Part shown: positions 49,776 through 60,605 of the stretch, piece after piece | Layout: each line of letters opens with the position of its first letter | How positions within the stretch are numbered: the stretch's first letter is position 1 | Assembly: GCF_043641665.1 (NCBI RefSeq) | Contig: NC_092190.1 | Location: 18,778,048-18,842,047 of the forward strand | Source: Enoplosus armatus | Lineage: Eukaryota > Chordata > Actinopteri > Centrarchiformes > Enoplosidae | DNA length: 64,000 bases | Direction of reading: 5' to 3' | The notes under the pieces: generated by a model | Databases searched by the model: none | What the model was told of the DNA's origin: nothing | The model's input: the letters and a program-made list of their open reading frames with translations, nothing else | Made by a program: the position numbers and the translations under genes

Positions 49776-51280
49776 ACATATGACCTCCACTTTGGCTCTG
49801 TGTATTTGGAAGAGACAGTGATCTTTATGAGTTAATGCAGGCCCTGGAGGTGATGGCTCAGCTGCTGCCTAAGTTCCACAGCCCACCCAACTAGGCTGCT
49901 AGCACTAAGAGATTTAATAGTCCATTTCGTGCACAACATTGCATCTCTGCCTTTCAGACACAGCTTGCCTCAGGACCCTTAAATGACATTTACTGTACAA
50001 GCAAAACACATCAGGAGTATTTGACATATTGTGCTCAGGGTTGTTCTTGAGCGTGAGGTGAGTCGAGCGCTAAGCCAGATAAATTGCGGTGCAGATAAAG
50101 CTCAGCTCAGGGAAGTTTAATTTTAAAATGTATTTTGGCAAAATAACCCTTCCTCCTTGAGAAATATACTGTAGGAGAAAATGTGAGTGCTTTCCTCGAC
50201 AAACCTGTCATCATTGCAACATCCTGAAACAACACTTGCTGCCTTGAGAAACACTCGCGGACCCACATCGTTGTCGTGGGCGGATAAACATTGAGATGAC
50301 TTCGCAATGTGTCTTTTACTCATCTCTTTCACCCCCACGCCCCTAAATCTCTCTCTCTTCTTCTCTCTCTCCCTCCGTCAGGTCTTCCTCGTGATTGTGT
50401 CATTTATCAAACTCCGTAACTGTCTCCCGCACCCCCTCCTCTCCCTCTCTCTGTTTTCTTGGGTTGTGAAAACATGGCCGCCGGAGGTTGGTGGGCGACA
50501 GAAGGGGGCCTGCTGTCTATTGTGGCTGCTTTGGCTCAGTGTCTGTTCCTGTGTGAAGACAGGGCAGGTCTCCTTCTCTTTAGGACAGAGTCAATAAACA
50601 CAGTTGTTTGTACAACAACAGTCACGGAATGCCTTGATGGGAAGCAGACAACCAGCTTGCTAAAGTGTGCGCACATGTGCATGGGCAACTTGACCAGTGT
50701 ACAAAGCATCTCTTCCGTTTGCATGTTTCCCTAAAGGAGAGATCAACACAACCCTCAACCTCAGCTGCAAGTGGAGCTGCTACAGCATTTCTGCAGTGAA
50801 GGGCCACAGTATGGAATTAAGCTACAGTGTGGTAATAATGCAGTACAATATATAAGGTCTAAGCAGTGTTTACAAAACTACATCGATTATGTCTGGTTTG
50901 CACAATACTGTACACATGTTGGACAGAGAGGGTCTGTTCATATTGGTGTTTGAACACAAGATGGCGTCCTTGGAGCAGAAAGTTGACTTGCTGTAATGCT
51001 ACGCCTCCATCCTACCCACCACGACAGACTGCACTAAAAGGACTGATGGCAATGATAATAATATTAGATATCAACTAAAGTGAATTAAACTGAATTGAAA
51101 TAAACTAAAATCGAGTAAATCATAGAATATATGAAATAATGAAAATAATGGATTAAAAGGAAATTACAGCACAAAATGCATTAAGCACAGCTGTCCATCA
51201 GCTGGCTTGGTTTCAGTCACTTCAAAGTTTCAGCCAATGTGACCATAAGTACATTATCTGGATTATGTGTGTTTGTGTTA

Positions 51281-51282
<2 letters not shown>

Positions 51283-51334
<52 letters not shown>
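51283..51334. repeat. (GT)26 microsatellite
   Basis: Uninterrupted 52 nt GT tract in the wnt6-wnt10a interval. Confidence 0.97.
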
Positions 51335-51337
<3 letters not shown>

Positions 51338-51703
51338 TGCTGGTACGGGAGCGTTGTGCACTGCTTCTATGTGTGCCAGGAAGAGAAAGAGAGATTTTAT
51401 TGACATTTTTAGCTTAGTAACCCATATAATTATCCAACTGTTCTTCATAGGGCAATTTCGCTCTGACGCTATGATAAGGGTTTGTAAACACGGTCGTGGA
51501 TCGGCTGTGCCTGCTACCTTGCATACCTCCCTAGTTGAACTACACACACACACAAGCACACACAGACGCACTCACACAAACATTGACATTTTGAGACACA
51601 ATAGCATGCAAACATGTTGTAATCATCCCCAATTAGGGATACCCAGGGGTAAGTGAGCCGGTAAGGAGAACAAGCACTTCTGATTCCCTTGACAAAAACA
51701 GTG

Positions 51704-51705
<2 letters not shown>

Positions 51706-51759
<54 letters not shown>

Positions 51760-51762
51760 CAC
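51706..51762. repeat. (TG)24(CG)4 alternating tract
   Basis: Forty-eight nucleotides of TG lead without break into GCGCGCGCACA, giving about 57 nt of strict purine-pyrimidine alternation. Confidence 0.95.
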
Positions 51763-53389
51763 AAATCCATACTTGTATTTGCATTTGGTCTTTAAGTTTT
51801 CACTGCAGCATGTTTGGCCTGCCTTATCCATGCCCCTGCTTTGCCAACAGTGTCCTGCTGAGTGTGTTGGAAAGCTTGTTGAGTTGAGACAATGTTTTTT
51901 TAGTTCAGAAGTTGGTGAAAGTGTCTTTTTTGGCCTTTATTAAGTGTGTATAGTGGAGAAAGAGAAAGTTTAGGAGGCATGACAGAGGTCAACATTCGAC
52001 GAAGGTCCAGGACTGGGCTCAAATCCAGTACATCATTGTCACACATCCACCTTAGACCATCAGGACACCTCATGGAAATGTTATTGAGTAAGATACTGAA
52101 GCCTTACCAGCTTCCAGGGACCAAAAATGGTGATTAGTGAAAACAGATAGTGAAATAAACACCAGAATGTGTGGGTGGCTACCTACACAAAATACATAAC
52201 TCATAATACTGGAATTTTCCAGTGTTTGCTTTTTTGCTAAAACTTTCTATTATCTTTTTTGATTCCCCTTTCAAAGTTTGAAGAAGAAAATAAGTGGAAT
52301 GACAAAAAAAAGCTTATTCTAGGCAAATACTTTTTTTTGTGACCCTATTACAAGTCCCTGTGAGCTGTTTTGAAAATGAACTATTAATGCAGTACCTTTG
52401 GTTGAACTGAGGTAAAATATGACTCTTTCACTTCCTCTCATTCCCAGAAAATACAACCCAAGAAATATTTTCTTTTCCATTCAGTGGGGGGAAAAAATTC
52501 ACAGAAGTTTAGCATCCCACTCTGGTGCCTGTTTTGTTAAAGGATCCTCAGCGAAGTTTTACCTCCCCTCAGGCATGTGCTCTCTGTACATTCTGTGAAT
52601 CGTCAGCATCATCCAAAATAAAGCCAGGTCTCACAACCCCGGGGTGTTTTCATTTCCCGCAACGACGGGTTAATTGATTGGAACCACACTGGGGTCCCGG
52701 CAAGGGGATTGCAACACAGATACAAGGCATTACATTAGGAAACAACTTTGCGACTGTTCTAATAACATGCATGTGTTACTAGCACTGGAAGGTACAACAA
52801 ACATCAGGTCTACAGCACAGCATAGCATGTGTGGTGTGGGTGTGTGCTTTGTAGATGATTAAGATCCATTGAGATACAGTGATTATACAACAACACAGTC
52901 AATGAGAAAATATGAAATATCAATCATAGTCAAGAGCCCCGCTGATTAACCTGCTGATTTCAAATGAAACTCTCTCGTGCTGTAAGAAGAAGCCAAACTC
53001 ATGTTGTTGTTTCAGTCAAAGTGTCCTGGGCAAAAGCACTCAGAGGAAGAACGAAAAATGAAGTGGAGTGTAGAGTAAATAAAGAGAGCAAAAAATGCTT
53101 TCATATGAGCACATGTTTTTAACTTTCTCTTTTTCAAACCAAGACTTCACTCACAGAAGCCATCGATCTTGAATACTGATTCTTGAGCTGGCAGCCCTGT
53201 CATTTGTCCCAGCTCCCTATGGTGTAATTGCACAGCTGTCCCTTCCTTGTCCTGCCCGGCCTGCTCTCCACATTTCACACAAAATCACTCACAGAACATG
53301 TGTCCCTGCATGCAAAAACATACAAACATCCACTCTTATTGACAGCCTCATCCACCCGCACACTTTTTCTCCTCTCTCTGTCTCCTACA

Positions 53390-53391
<2 letters not shown>

Positions 53392-53433
<42 letters not shown>
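53392..53433. repeat. (CA)21 microsatellite
   Basis: Uninterrupted CA tract, followed by a short GA-rich tail. Confidence 0.95.
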
Positions 53434-53439
<6 letters not shown>

Positions 53440-53692
53440 GAGAGAGCCAAGAATTTGCTTGTTAGATGTTTGTTACTAGAGTAGAGCCTTGTAATTGACT
53501 AACCTCTGCTCTGCCGCGCTCTCCTCTGCTTTGCTCGTTTTCGTCAGCTCACTCCAAAACTCTCCAAGAAACGTGAACTTCACTTGAACTCCCTTCTCAG
53601 AGAGACACAGAGAGCGAGGGTGTGACAAACATAATTTCTGTCAGTTAATATACTGCACCATGTGCTGTCACAGAGTTATTAATCCTTGTGCC

Positions 53693-53712
53693 GAGAGAGA
53701 GAGAGAGAGAGA
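53693..53712. repeat. (GA)10 microsatellite
   Basis: GA tract; another GA-rich block follows at about 53752-53774. Confidence 0.9.
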
Positions 53713-54270
53713 TAGTGGGGGGAAGAAAGGCCAAGACTAGCCAGCGACGCAGAGAGAGAGAGAGAAAGAGAGAGGATGAGGGATTTTGCAAAATAGCCAC
53801 AAGCTATCTTTAAATGACTATATGTTGTAATTATTTCTGCCCTTCTATCATAAATCCTATCACAGTAAACGGCCTTCTACTTTAATTTGGGATATATGAG
53901 ATCCCAGGTTGACAGTAATAGTGGTTTGGGTTCATGATAGTCCTGCGCGTGCATTAAACGGTGAAAGTAACCATGACACCCGCTCTGCTATTTTTGCAAC
54001 AATGAAGTCAATCTTAAAAAGTTCATGGCAGTAAAGGAGGGACAGTCCAAACTAATGAAAGCTCATTACTGTACTATGTGAAATGCACCAAAGTCAAGAC
54101 ACAATGGGAACCCTCCACCGTGCAAAAGGCAGTCATACACTGCATCACCATTTATATCTATCTCTATGTGTCAGCCCCGCCTCTCTCCCACTGTCAGCTG
54201 GGATCAGACCCTCTAAAGGATACTCGGGTATAACTAATAGATGGATGGACCATTTATATAGCACCTTTGA

Positions 54271-54429
54271 GTTTACAAGTGTGACAGAGGTAATCAGACC
54301 AAAGTTACCATGGTTTTCAACCAAGCATGGAAGGTCTGGCTCCTGTTTATAACCACTACATTGCTGCTTTTGTGCTTGATTAAAAACCATGGTGACTTTA
54401 GTCTGGTCATATCTTTTACACTTGTAAAG
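54271..54429. mobile_element. Hairpin-forming inverted repeat, MITE-like
   Basis: The left arm 54271-54327 (GTTTACAAGTGT, ATCAGACCAAAGT, ACCATGGTTTTC) is the near-complement of the right arm 54373-54429 around a 45 nt loop. Arms of about 57 bp with a few mismatches and no coding content suggest a foldback/MITE remnant. Family not recognised. Confidence 0.6.
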
Positions 54430-55019
54430 TCAATGGAGATATTTTAATTGTATAACTGAAAACATTGCCACTGCTGTGAGTGGGTATTAATCCTAAATGT
54501 GTACCTAGAAAAAAATCAGGGAAACTTTATCTTGTAAGTTGTTTTTGTACAATTTTTTTGTATAATTTTTTGGGAAAAATGATAACTTGACATACATGTT
54601 CATTAGAAAGACACAGTCAAGTGTGCAAAGCACAATCATTTTGTCAAGCATTTCACATGTTAAACTATTTGCCTCACTTTTGTTCCATCTAACATTTTGA
54701 ATGTCACTTTGGCCACATGACAAATCCGGTCTTAACCCTTACTGTATTTTTATGCCATAAACACAACATGAACTTAAAGTTATGAAGCTCGATTTGTCTG
54801 ATAGAAGACAAGCATAAATAAGCTTAAAGTTAAACTTTCCATGTTTTACATTTCAGCAGTAAACCACTGCTGTTACATTATACTGCCACACTAAAAGTTA
54901 ACAGTCTGATTGCACAAGACCAGAAACTATATATTCATAAATACTGTATGACCTAATGTGTTTACATGGCACTCGCCACCAGACTGTGAAATCTTAGCTC
55001 GGCCGTGTCTCTCCCTGCA

Positions 55020-55040
55020 GGACAATAAAGTTTCAATTGA
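55020..55040 (+). repeat. Possible LINE-type 3' tail
   Basis: GGACAATAAAGTTTCAATTG resembles the GACAATAAAG tail of L2-like fish retroelements. A similar tail on the minus strand lies at 20806-20816. The upstream sequence has no detectable reverse-transcriptase frame. Confidence 0.3.
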
Positions 55041-55414
55041 ACCAGACACTGCAACTTGACAAAAATACCGGCGCTGTTGGGAAAACACTGTGTTTTGGTT
55101 TATTATTGAATTAAATGTTCAGCAGGTTCATATTTCATGTAGAAGATTGAGTGAGAGTGAGCTGTGCAAGATAAAAAATAATAAATGTTTTCAAGGGCTA
55201 CAGGAAAATCATGTTAAAAAAAAACCGTCCAGGCACAAAGTAGGGAACTCTGAAATGAACCTGGCATCAGCTTTTGACAAAAATAAAGTCTTTATGTCTC
55301 TAGACACAGGAGTCCAGTTGAACTGAGACTACCATTGAAATGTTTCCCACATCATTTTGAATGAATGTAACTGAGCAGTAACAGATTCTGCAGTGAAGAA
55401 TGGGAAACAATTAA

Positions 55415-55416
<2 letters not shown>

Positions 55417-55463
<47 letters not shown>
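55417..55463. repeat. (GT)23 microsatellite
   Basis: Uninterrupted GT tract followed by GA-rich sequence. Confidence 0.95.
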
Positions 55464-55466
<3 letters not shown>

Positions 55467-57929
55467 GAGTGAGGGAGTATGAGTGAGACAGAGAGAGGGA
55501 GGGAGAGAGGAAGACGGCAGACCCAACTCCTTGGCAGAGGACTCCAGTCCAGATGTGGAAGTTGTGTGTATTATGTGTCTGCATGTGTGTGAGTGTGAGT
55601 GCACAATATCCTATTCATTATGAATAATGTGTAATAGGTCCATGAATATGTAATGTGTGTGTAAAAAAAGTTCTGTTGCCTGCTGGGACCTACACTTGTC
55701 AGTCAAATCAAAACAGTTAGGCCCCCAAAGTCATCATGACTGACATATTTTGTGAGCAGTAATGCTTAAATAAAAACAGGTGGGGCTTATGGTTCCTAAT
55801 GATATTTGCTTAAACCACAGTGATTCAATGGTAGGTAAATAATTTGAGGTCAGGGACATCTGCATACAAACTTGACATTTCTGATCTGTGGAAGATAGCG
55901 TCCCAAGGAAAAAGAAAAAAGAAGTACCAACAGTAAGTTTTTCTCACTTGTGCTCCTGTTACATTGAATTATCTTTTTATTGTCGCTTGTTGCCACAGTG
56001 GCAGCTATTCAGCAACTGTCTCTATACATAGATGAGCTTTAAACAATATTATGAAACAGGTCACTTAAAGAGAGCCTAAGGGACAATTATGGAATAAAAG
56101 AGTCATAAAGTCAGCAAACTGACTCAATAATGTCAGTTACAGAACAAGGCCTAACTAAAGTTTGTTAGGATTAGCTAGCATTAGCCACGATAAGCTACTG
56201 GTCGTACCAGACAAAGACAAAGACGCCTTTTACTGCTTATAGATTCAACTTTTCATGTCGTAAGAGGTGAAATTAATTTTTTCAAACGTTACATAGTCTT
56301 GCTTTAAGTAAAATATTTGACTTATTTCATAAGTTTGACTTAGCAAGTCAAAATGTTTTATCTTGCAAATTTTGACCTATCATGAATATTTTTATCTACA
56401 TTTTTCATCTATATTAATTTTATTTTTCTGGCAGTAATGGTCTTCCATACCTCTTACACAGTAAAGAAGAAAAAAACAACTTGAACACCTTTTCATGATT
56501 TAGTTTATAGAAGTGCCTCACTGGGTCACAATAGCATCACAATCTGCTGCTTTTTCGATTCTCCCAGTGGAGGCAGGGGAGTAACGTATGAGTCATGTTT
56601 TAGGAACTGTGATTCAGAAAGTCATGCTATCATCAGTCATGATGAGAGTGAGAGAGACAGAAAGATCGGTATGACAGCGTGCGACACATCCTTCTGTAGA
56701 ATCAAACCCAAAGTCACAAAAAACCCCACTAAGTCTACTAACAAGCCTGCTTTCCTTACATGCCTTGAAATAATTAAGCGCAAAGTTGCCGTCCCTGCCA
56801 AATCTCCCGGATCAGGGTGCTGTGATAAATCTCTCTGGGAGAAAATTTGATGTGGGATTGTTTCCCTGATCTTCTAAATTTGTGTATGGCAACTTAATTG
56901 CGTCTGAATGCTGAACTTGTGTAGTGTTTTACTACCCTGGTGACTCCATGCTGGCAGAATGCTTGCTTCCCTCCACTGGTGGGGGGAAACCTTTTTATTT
57001 GTGGTTTCTGAATCTTTATTCTAAGCTACTCATAAAGCACTGAGATGAGTGATATCATGTGGTCTTCATCAACAAGGGAGCTTTTTGTTTTAGTTTATAG
57101 TCATTTAAATGGAAAGATTAAAGGCTGTGACACACAGGCAAGGTTAGAGAGCAATGGGAACTTCAGCCGGCAATTTTAACAAGCCCTCTGTTTTTCATGA
57201 TACTTTTTCTACTTACAGAGCACAAGAGGGTCCTCACATTGACAGAATTCAAACTTTGCAAACCCACCTCACCCTGACCCCCTGTTTACATCAGACAGGG
57301 AGAGTGTAAGAAAAAGATGCTGTTGCATTATGGGAAGCGTAAGATCCAGCGTTTTTGGAGCTTGACCCATACTAAAGACTAAAACTACTGCTCACACACA
57401 CACAAAATAAAGTGCCCCTTTAATTCAAGTCGCAAAATAAGCCACACTGTAGGTTGAAGATAATTTAATTGCTAAAAGAGATCTACTTTAAAATCCTAAT
57501 CCTATCTTGAGAAATGAAGAATTTAGGTATAAAACAAAGAATTAAATGCAAATCAAATGTAAATTGTAAGCTCTTTTTGTCATTGCGGGATACAAAAAGA
57601 GTGTCAATGTACACAGATGCAAACACACACAGGAGGCTAGTTGAAAATCATGGTCTGATTTGAGGATAAAACTGAGAAGGCAATCTAATTGGTCTCTCAT
57701 CTTCATCATCTAATCATCATAACTTATTCATTTTCAAAATCAAAATCAGTCTGTCTTCCCTGCAGTGTGGACTTCCTCTCACATCTCAAACATCATTCTT
57801 ATCCACATCCTTTCTCTTGTAATCGTCTTCATCATTTGAACCAAATCTCTAATCAAACCAACACAAAAGTATTCTTCACTTTTGCAACACCCTCATCATC
57901 GTCAGCCTCCGCATCGCTCCTCCAGTGAA

Positions 57930-58542
57930 TATGGACGTGCTCCCTCGCAGAGTGCGCAGGCTAAGTGTTTCTGGTTTCCTTATCTAAAAGGATCTCTATC
58001 CTGCTTTAACGAGGCACTTGACCTCCCTCGGCGCTCTCCTACTCCCTGGGTGACGCAAAAAAAGTGGGCTGGCGAAGCGCTAAGTGCAGCAGTTTAGAGG
58101 ACTATCGGTGCGCACCGAGACATCACTAGTCAAGCAGACTTCATTTAGAGCGCCTATTTGGGTTCCGCTGTCTCTCTCGGATGTTACACCGATGCAGATA
58201 CCTTGGCGGAGATACCGGGATGTGTACGGATGTGTGTGAGAAAGACAAAACTGACTTTTCCTCAAACTTGTAGCAACCTCCTCCCGTTCAGTAAGTTGAG
58301 AGGTGGATGAAACTTTTTTTCTTTTTTGAATGAGGATCCCGCCGCTGGCTGGCACATCTGGACTCGGGGTAGTCGGAGCTGTCAAGTCCAGCGCCAACGT
58401 CTAGCCGGACCTGACCTGACCCTCTTCTGTTGTCCTCCCTAAACTTTAAGGCGGAATATTGGACCTTCAACTCTTGTCTCTTTTATTTTTAAAACTTTTT
58501 TTCTTTCTTTTTTTTTTTGTTTTCATAATTACAAGGCACACA
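57930..58542 (+). promoter_or_regulatory. Probable wnt10a promoter and 5' leader
   Basis: This stretch is richer in CpG than the flanking intergenic DNA and ends at the wnt10a start codon. No TATA box is evident. The leader contains at least three upstream ORFs (58181-58273, 58307-58333, 58330-58404). The transcription start cannot be located from sequence alone. Confidence 0.4.
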
Positions 58543-60605
58543 ATGGAACACTCAGTCCTCAGAATAACATGCGTCTTGGCGGTTATCTGTCTCTTGGACA
58601 AAAGGTGAGTTGAGTTTAATAAGGTCTGAATTCAAAGTTCAAAAAGTGAATCTCTGTGTTGGTTTATTGAAATGAAAGAGCATCTCTGGTTCTTCATTTT
58701 ACTTTATTTATATTCATCATCATTTAGTTATCAAAAGGATACTGTGAATTAAATAATTATCTATTTTAACAACATAGTCAGCTTTGGTTCATTCAAGCAA
58801 AAGTTAAATAACCCCCACTGTTCTGACTGATGTGTGCTTAAAGCTAACACATAAAAGCATAAAATAAAGAATGAATTAGTAGTCTGCAGTTTACTATCTG
58901 TTGCCAATGATCTGCTTCCCATGCACCCCTCATTTCATGTTGCCAAAAAGTTGCCTTTGGAAAGATAGTTGTTGAAACATGTTTACTCTCAAATCAGGAA
59001 ACCCAACAGGTAGCAACTGAGGCAAAGTGCGATGACACCTAGAAATGAGGGCACCACTACACAAATGAGTAACACTTGATGTCACAGCAAGTTGTGTTTT
59101 TCATTGCGAGTCCAAAGCTACTGGTTGCTTTTTTTTTGCAGAGAGAGCAGAAGGTGGTTTGTCTTTTAAGTCTGCGTCTTTGATAAAGAGGCTTGCAGAA
59201 AAAGAAACTTGCAGATATTCACACATTCTGACGAAACTATGGAAAGAAATAGTTTGCAAAGTTTCTGCAGCTGTGTGAGTGTCGGTCTCTCTGTGTGTGT
59301 TACTGTACACTCCTCCCTACACCTGGGTATTTGTGTCTGCATGTCGGGGTGTGCTTGAGCATGTGTGTACACAAATGTGTGTGTGTGCCGACATGTTCCT
59401 GACTTGTGTGTCTCTCAGTCATAAAAACGCTGAGACACACAACCTGTGTTTTGCCTGTAATGACAATGAAAAGAAAAGCTGGGCACCTTTTCGGCTCTCA
59501 AGCCATCATCAGCGCAGCCTGTGTTTTCCTTGTTACTGCTGTTACTGTTTCCCTGTGAAGTAGAAGAGGACTTCGACCGCTGTCAGCTGAATTACTGTTG
59601 TTCACATGATTGATCTGCAGCAGGAGCAGCAGACAGTTGCGTGCAGAGACACACCTTACTGCTAAAATGACACTGAATTTACATACTAACTGATTCCCTG
59701 AGGTGATTAATGTGAAGGAGGAAAGTTGCTTTTTCCCTGCGGTGCATCTAAAACTGTTGGATTCAAGCCAAACAAAGTGGATGCTGTTCCCTCATCCCAC
59801 CACTCCAACTCACCTGTTCCACTATATAACTATTATCTTTCACAGTTAGGTCAACGTCAAAGTGAAGAACGGGAAACAAAACCGGAATTTGGCCCAAATT
59901 AACACAAAATGCAAGCACAATATGTCACACATGTAAATCAGTATGAACCCACTCCCCACTAGAACCACCCACCGGACCTTTTCTTTGTGTTCTGTGTCAG
60001 TAAGCATTAACTAAACAGTCTTAGCTCTCTTTTTATATTGGTGACTACTTTGCATAAAGTGAATCAATCTGAAAAACAAGACAATCAACTAGATGGGCGA
60101 GTGCATTTCCCCTTTAAACTGCCAGCATGTGGTTATTGAGGTTTTACAGGAATTGACTACACTGGGGGCCATTAAGTCAGGGCGTCTGTTTGATACTGTG
60201 GTAGTGTGAGTGTTGCAGTGACATCCAAGGAACATTAACAGAAAAGTCCCAACTAGACTCCTGTGAAAAACAAAAGAGACAAAAGATTTATGAGTTTCCG
60301 TTTGCCTCGTCATTAACCTGACCTTTGTGCTCCATGCAGGGTAGACTCCAATGAAATCTTGGGCCTGAAGCTCCCCAACATCGACCCGATCCTGAATGCC
60401 AACACGGTGTGTCTGACACTGCCAGGTTTGACGCGGCGCCAGTTGGAGGTGTGCATGCGGAACCCAGACGTGACGGCTTCAGCAATCCAGGGAATCCAGA
60501 TTGCCATCCACGAGTGCCAGCACCAGTTCAGAGGGCACCGCTGGAACTGCTCCAGTCTGGAGACGAGGAACAAAATACCCTACGACAGCATGGTCTTTAA
60601 AAGAG
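58543..60605 (+). CDS. wnt10a: Secreted Wnt ligand, Wnt10a (first two coding exons, 3' truncated)
   Basis: Coding exons 58543-58604 and 60340-60605 join in phase (AG|G = Arg) and give the first 109 residues of a roughly 400-residue protein. A short signal peptide ([14 protein letters not shown]) precedes NEILGLKLP. The blocks [36 protein letters not shown] and [14 protein letters not shown] match Wnt10a, with its family glycosylation sequon NCS, and fit Wnt10a better than Wnt10b (which has ALQGLHIAVHECQHQL). The second exon ends in phase 1 at KRG|GTCAGT, as before the FRESAF block in the family; that block is not found up to 64000, so the remaining exons lie beyond the window. The pair order wnt6-wnt10a, same strand, is the conserved arrangement. 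Kozak context is good (A at -3, G at +4). Confidence 0.95.
58605..60339 (+). other. wnt10a intron 1 (1.7 kb)
   Basis: Clean donor (AAAAG|GTGAGT) and acceptor (CCATGCAG|GGTAGA). No recognisable coding, RNA or repeat feature inside. Confidence 0.85.

Larger units (their letters stand above)
44535..58160. other. Intergenic interval, wnt6-wnt10a
   Basis: About 13.6 kb including the wnt6 3' UTR. No open frame shows recognisable protein features; the longer ones are translations of CA/TG repeats. It holds many microsatellites, a 57 bp-armed inverted repeat (54271-54429) and a possible LINE-type tail at 55020. The sequence near 45.13-45.5 kb looks repetitive but was not assigned. Shared Wnt enhancers could lie here, but none can be named. 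Confidence 0.6.
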
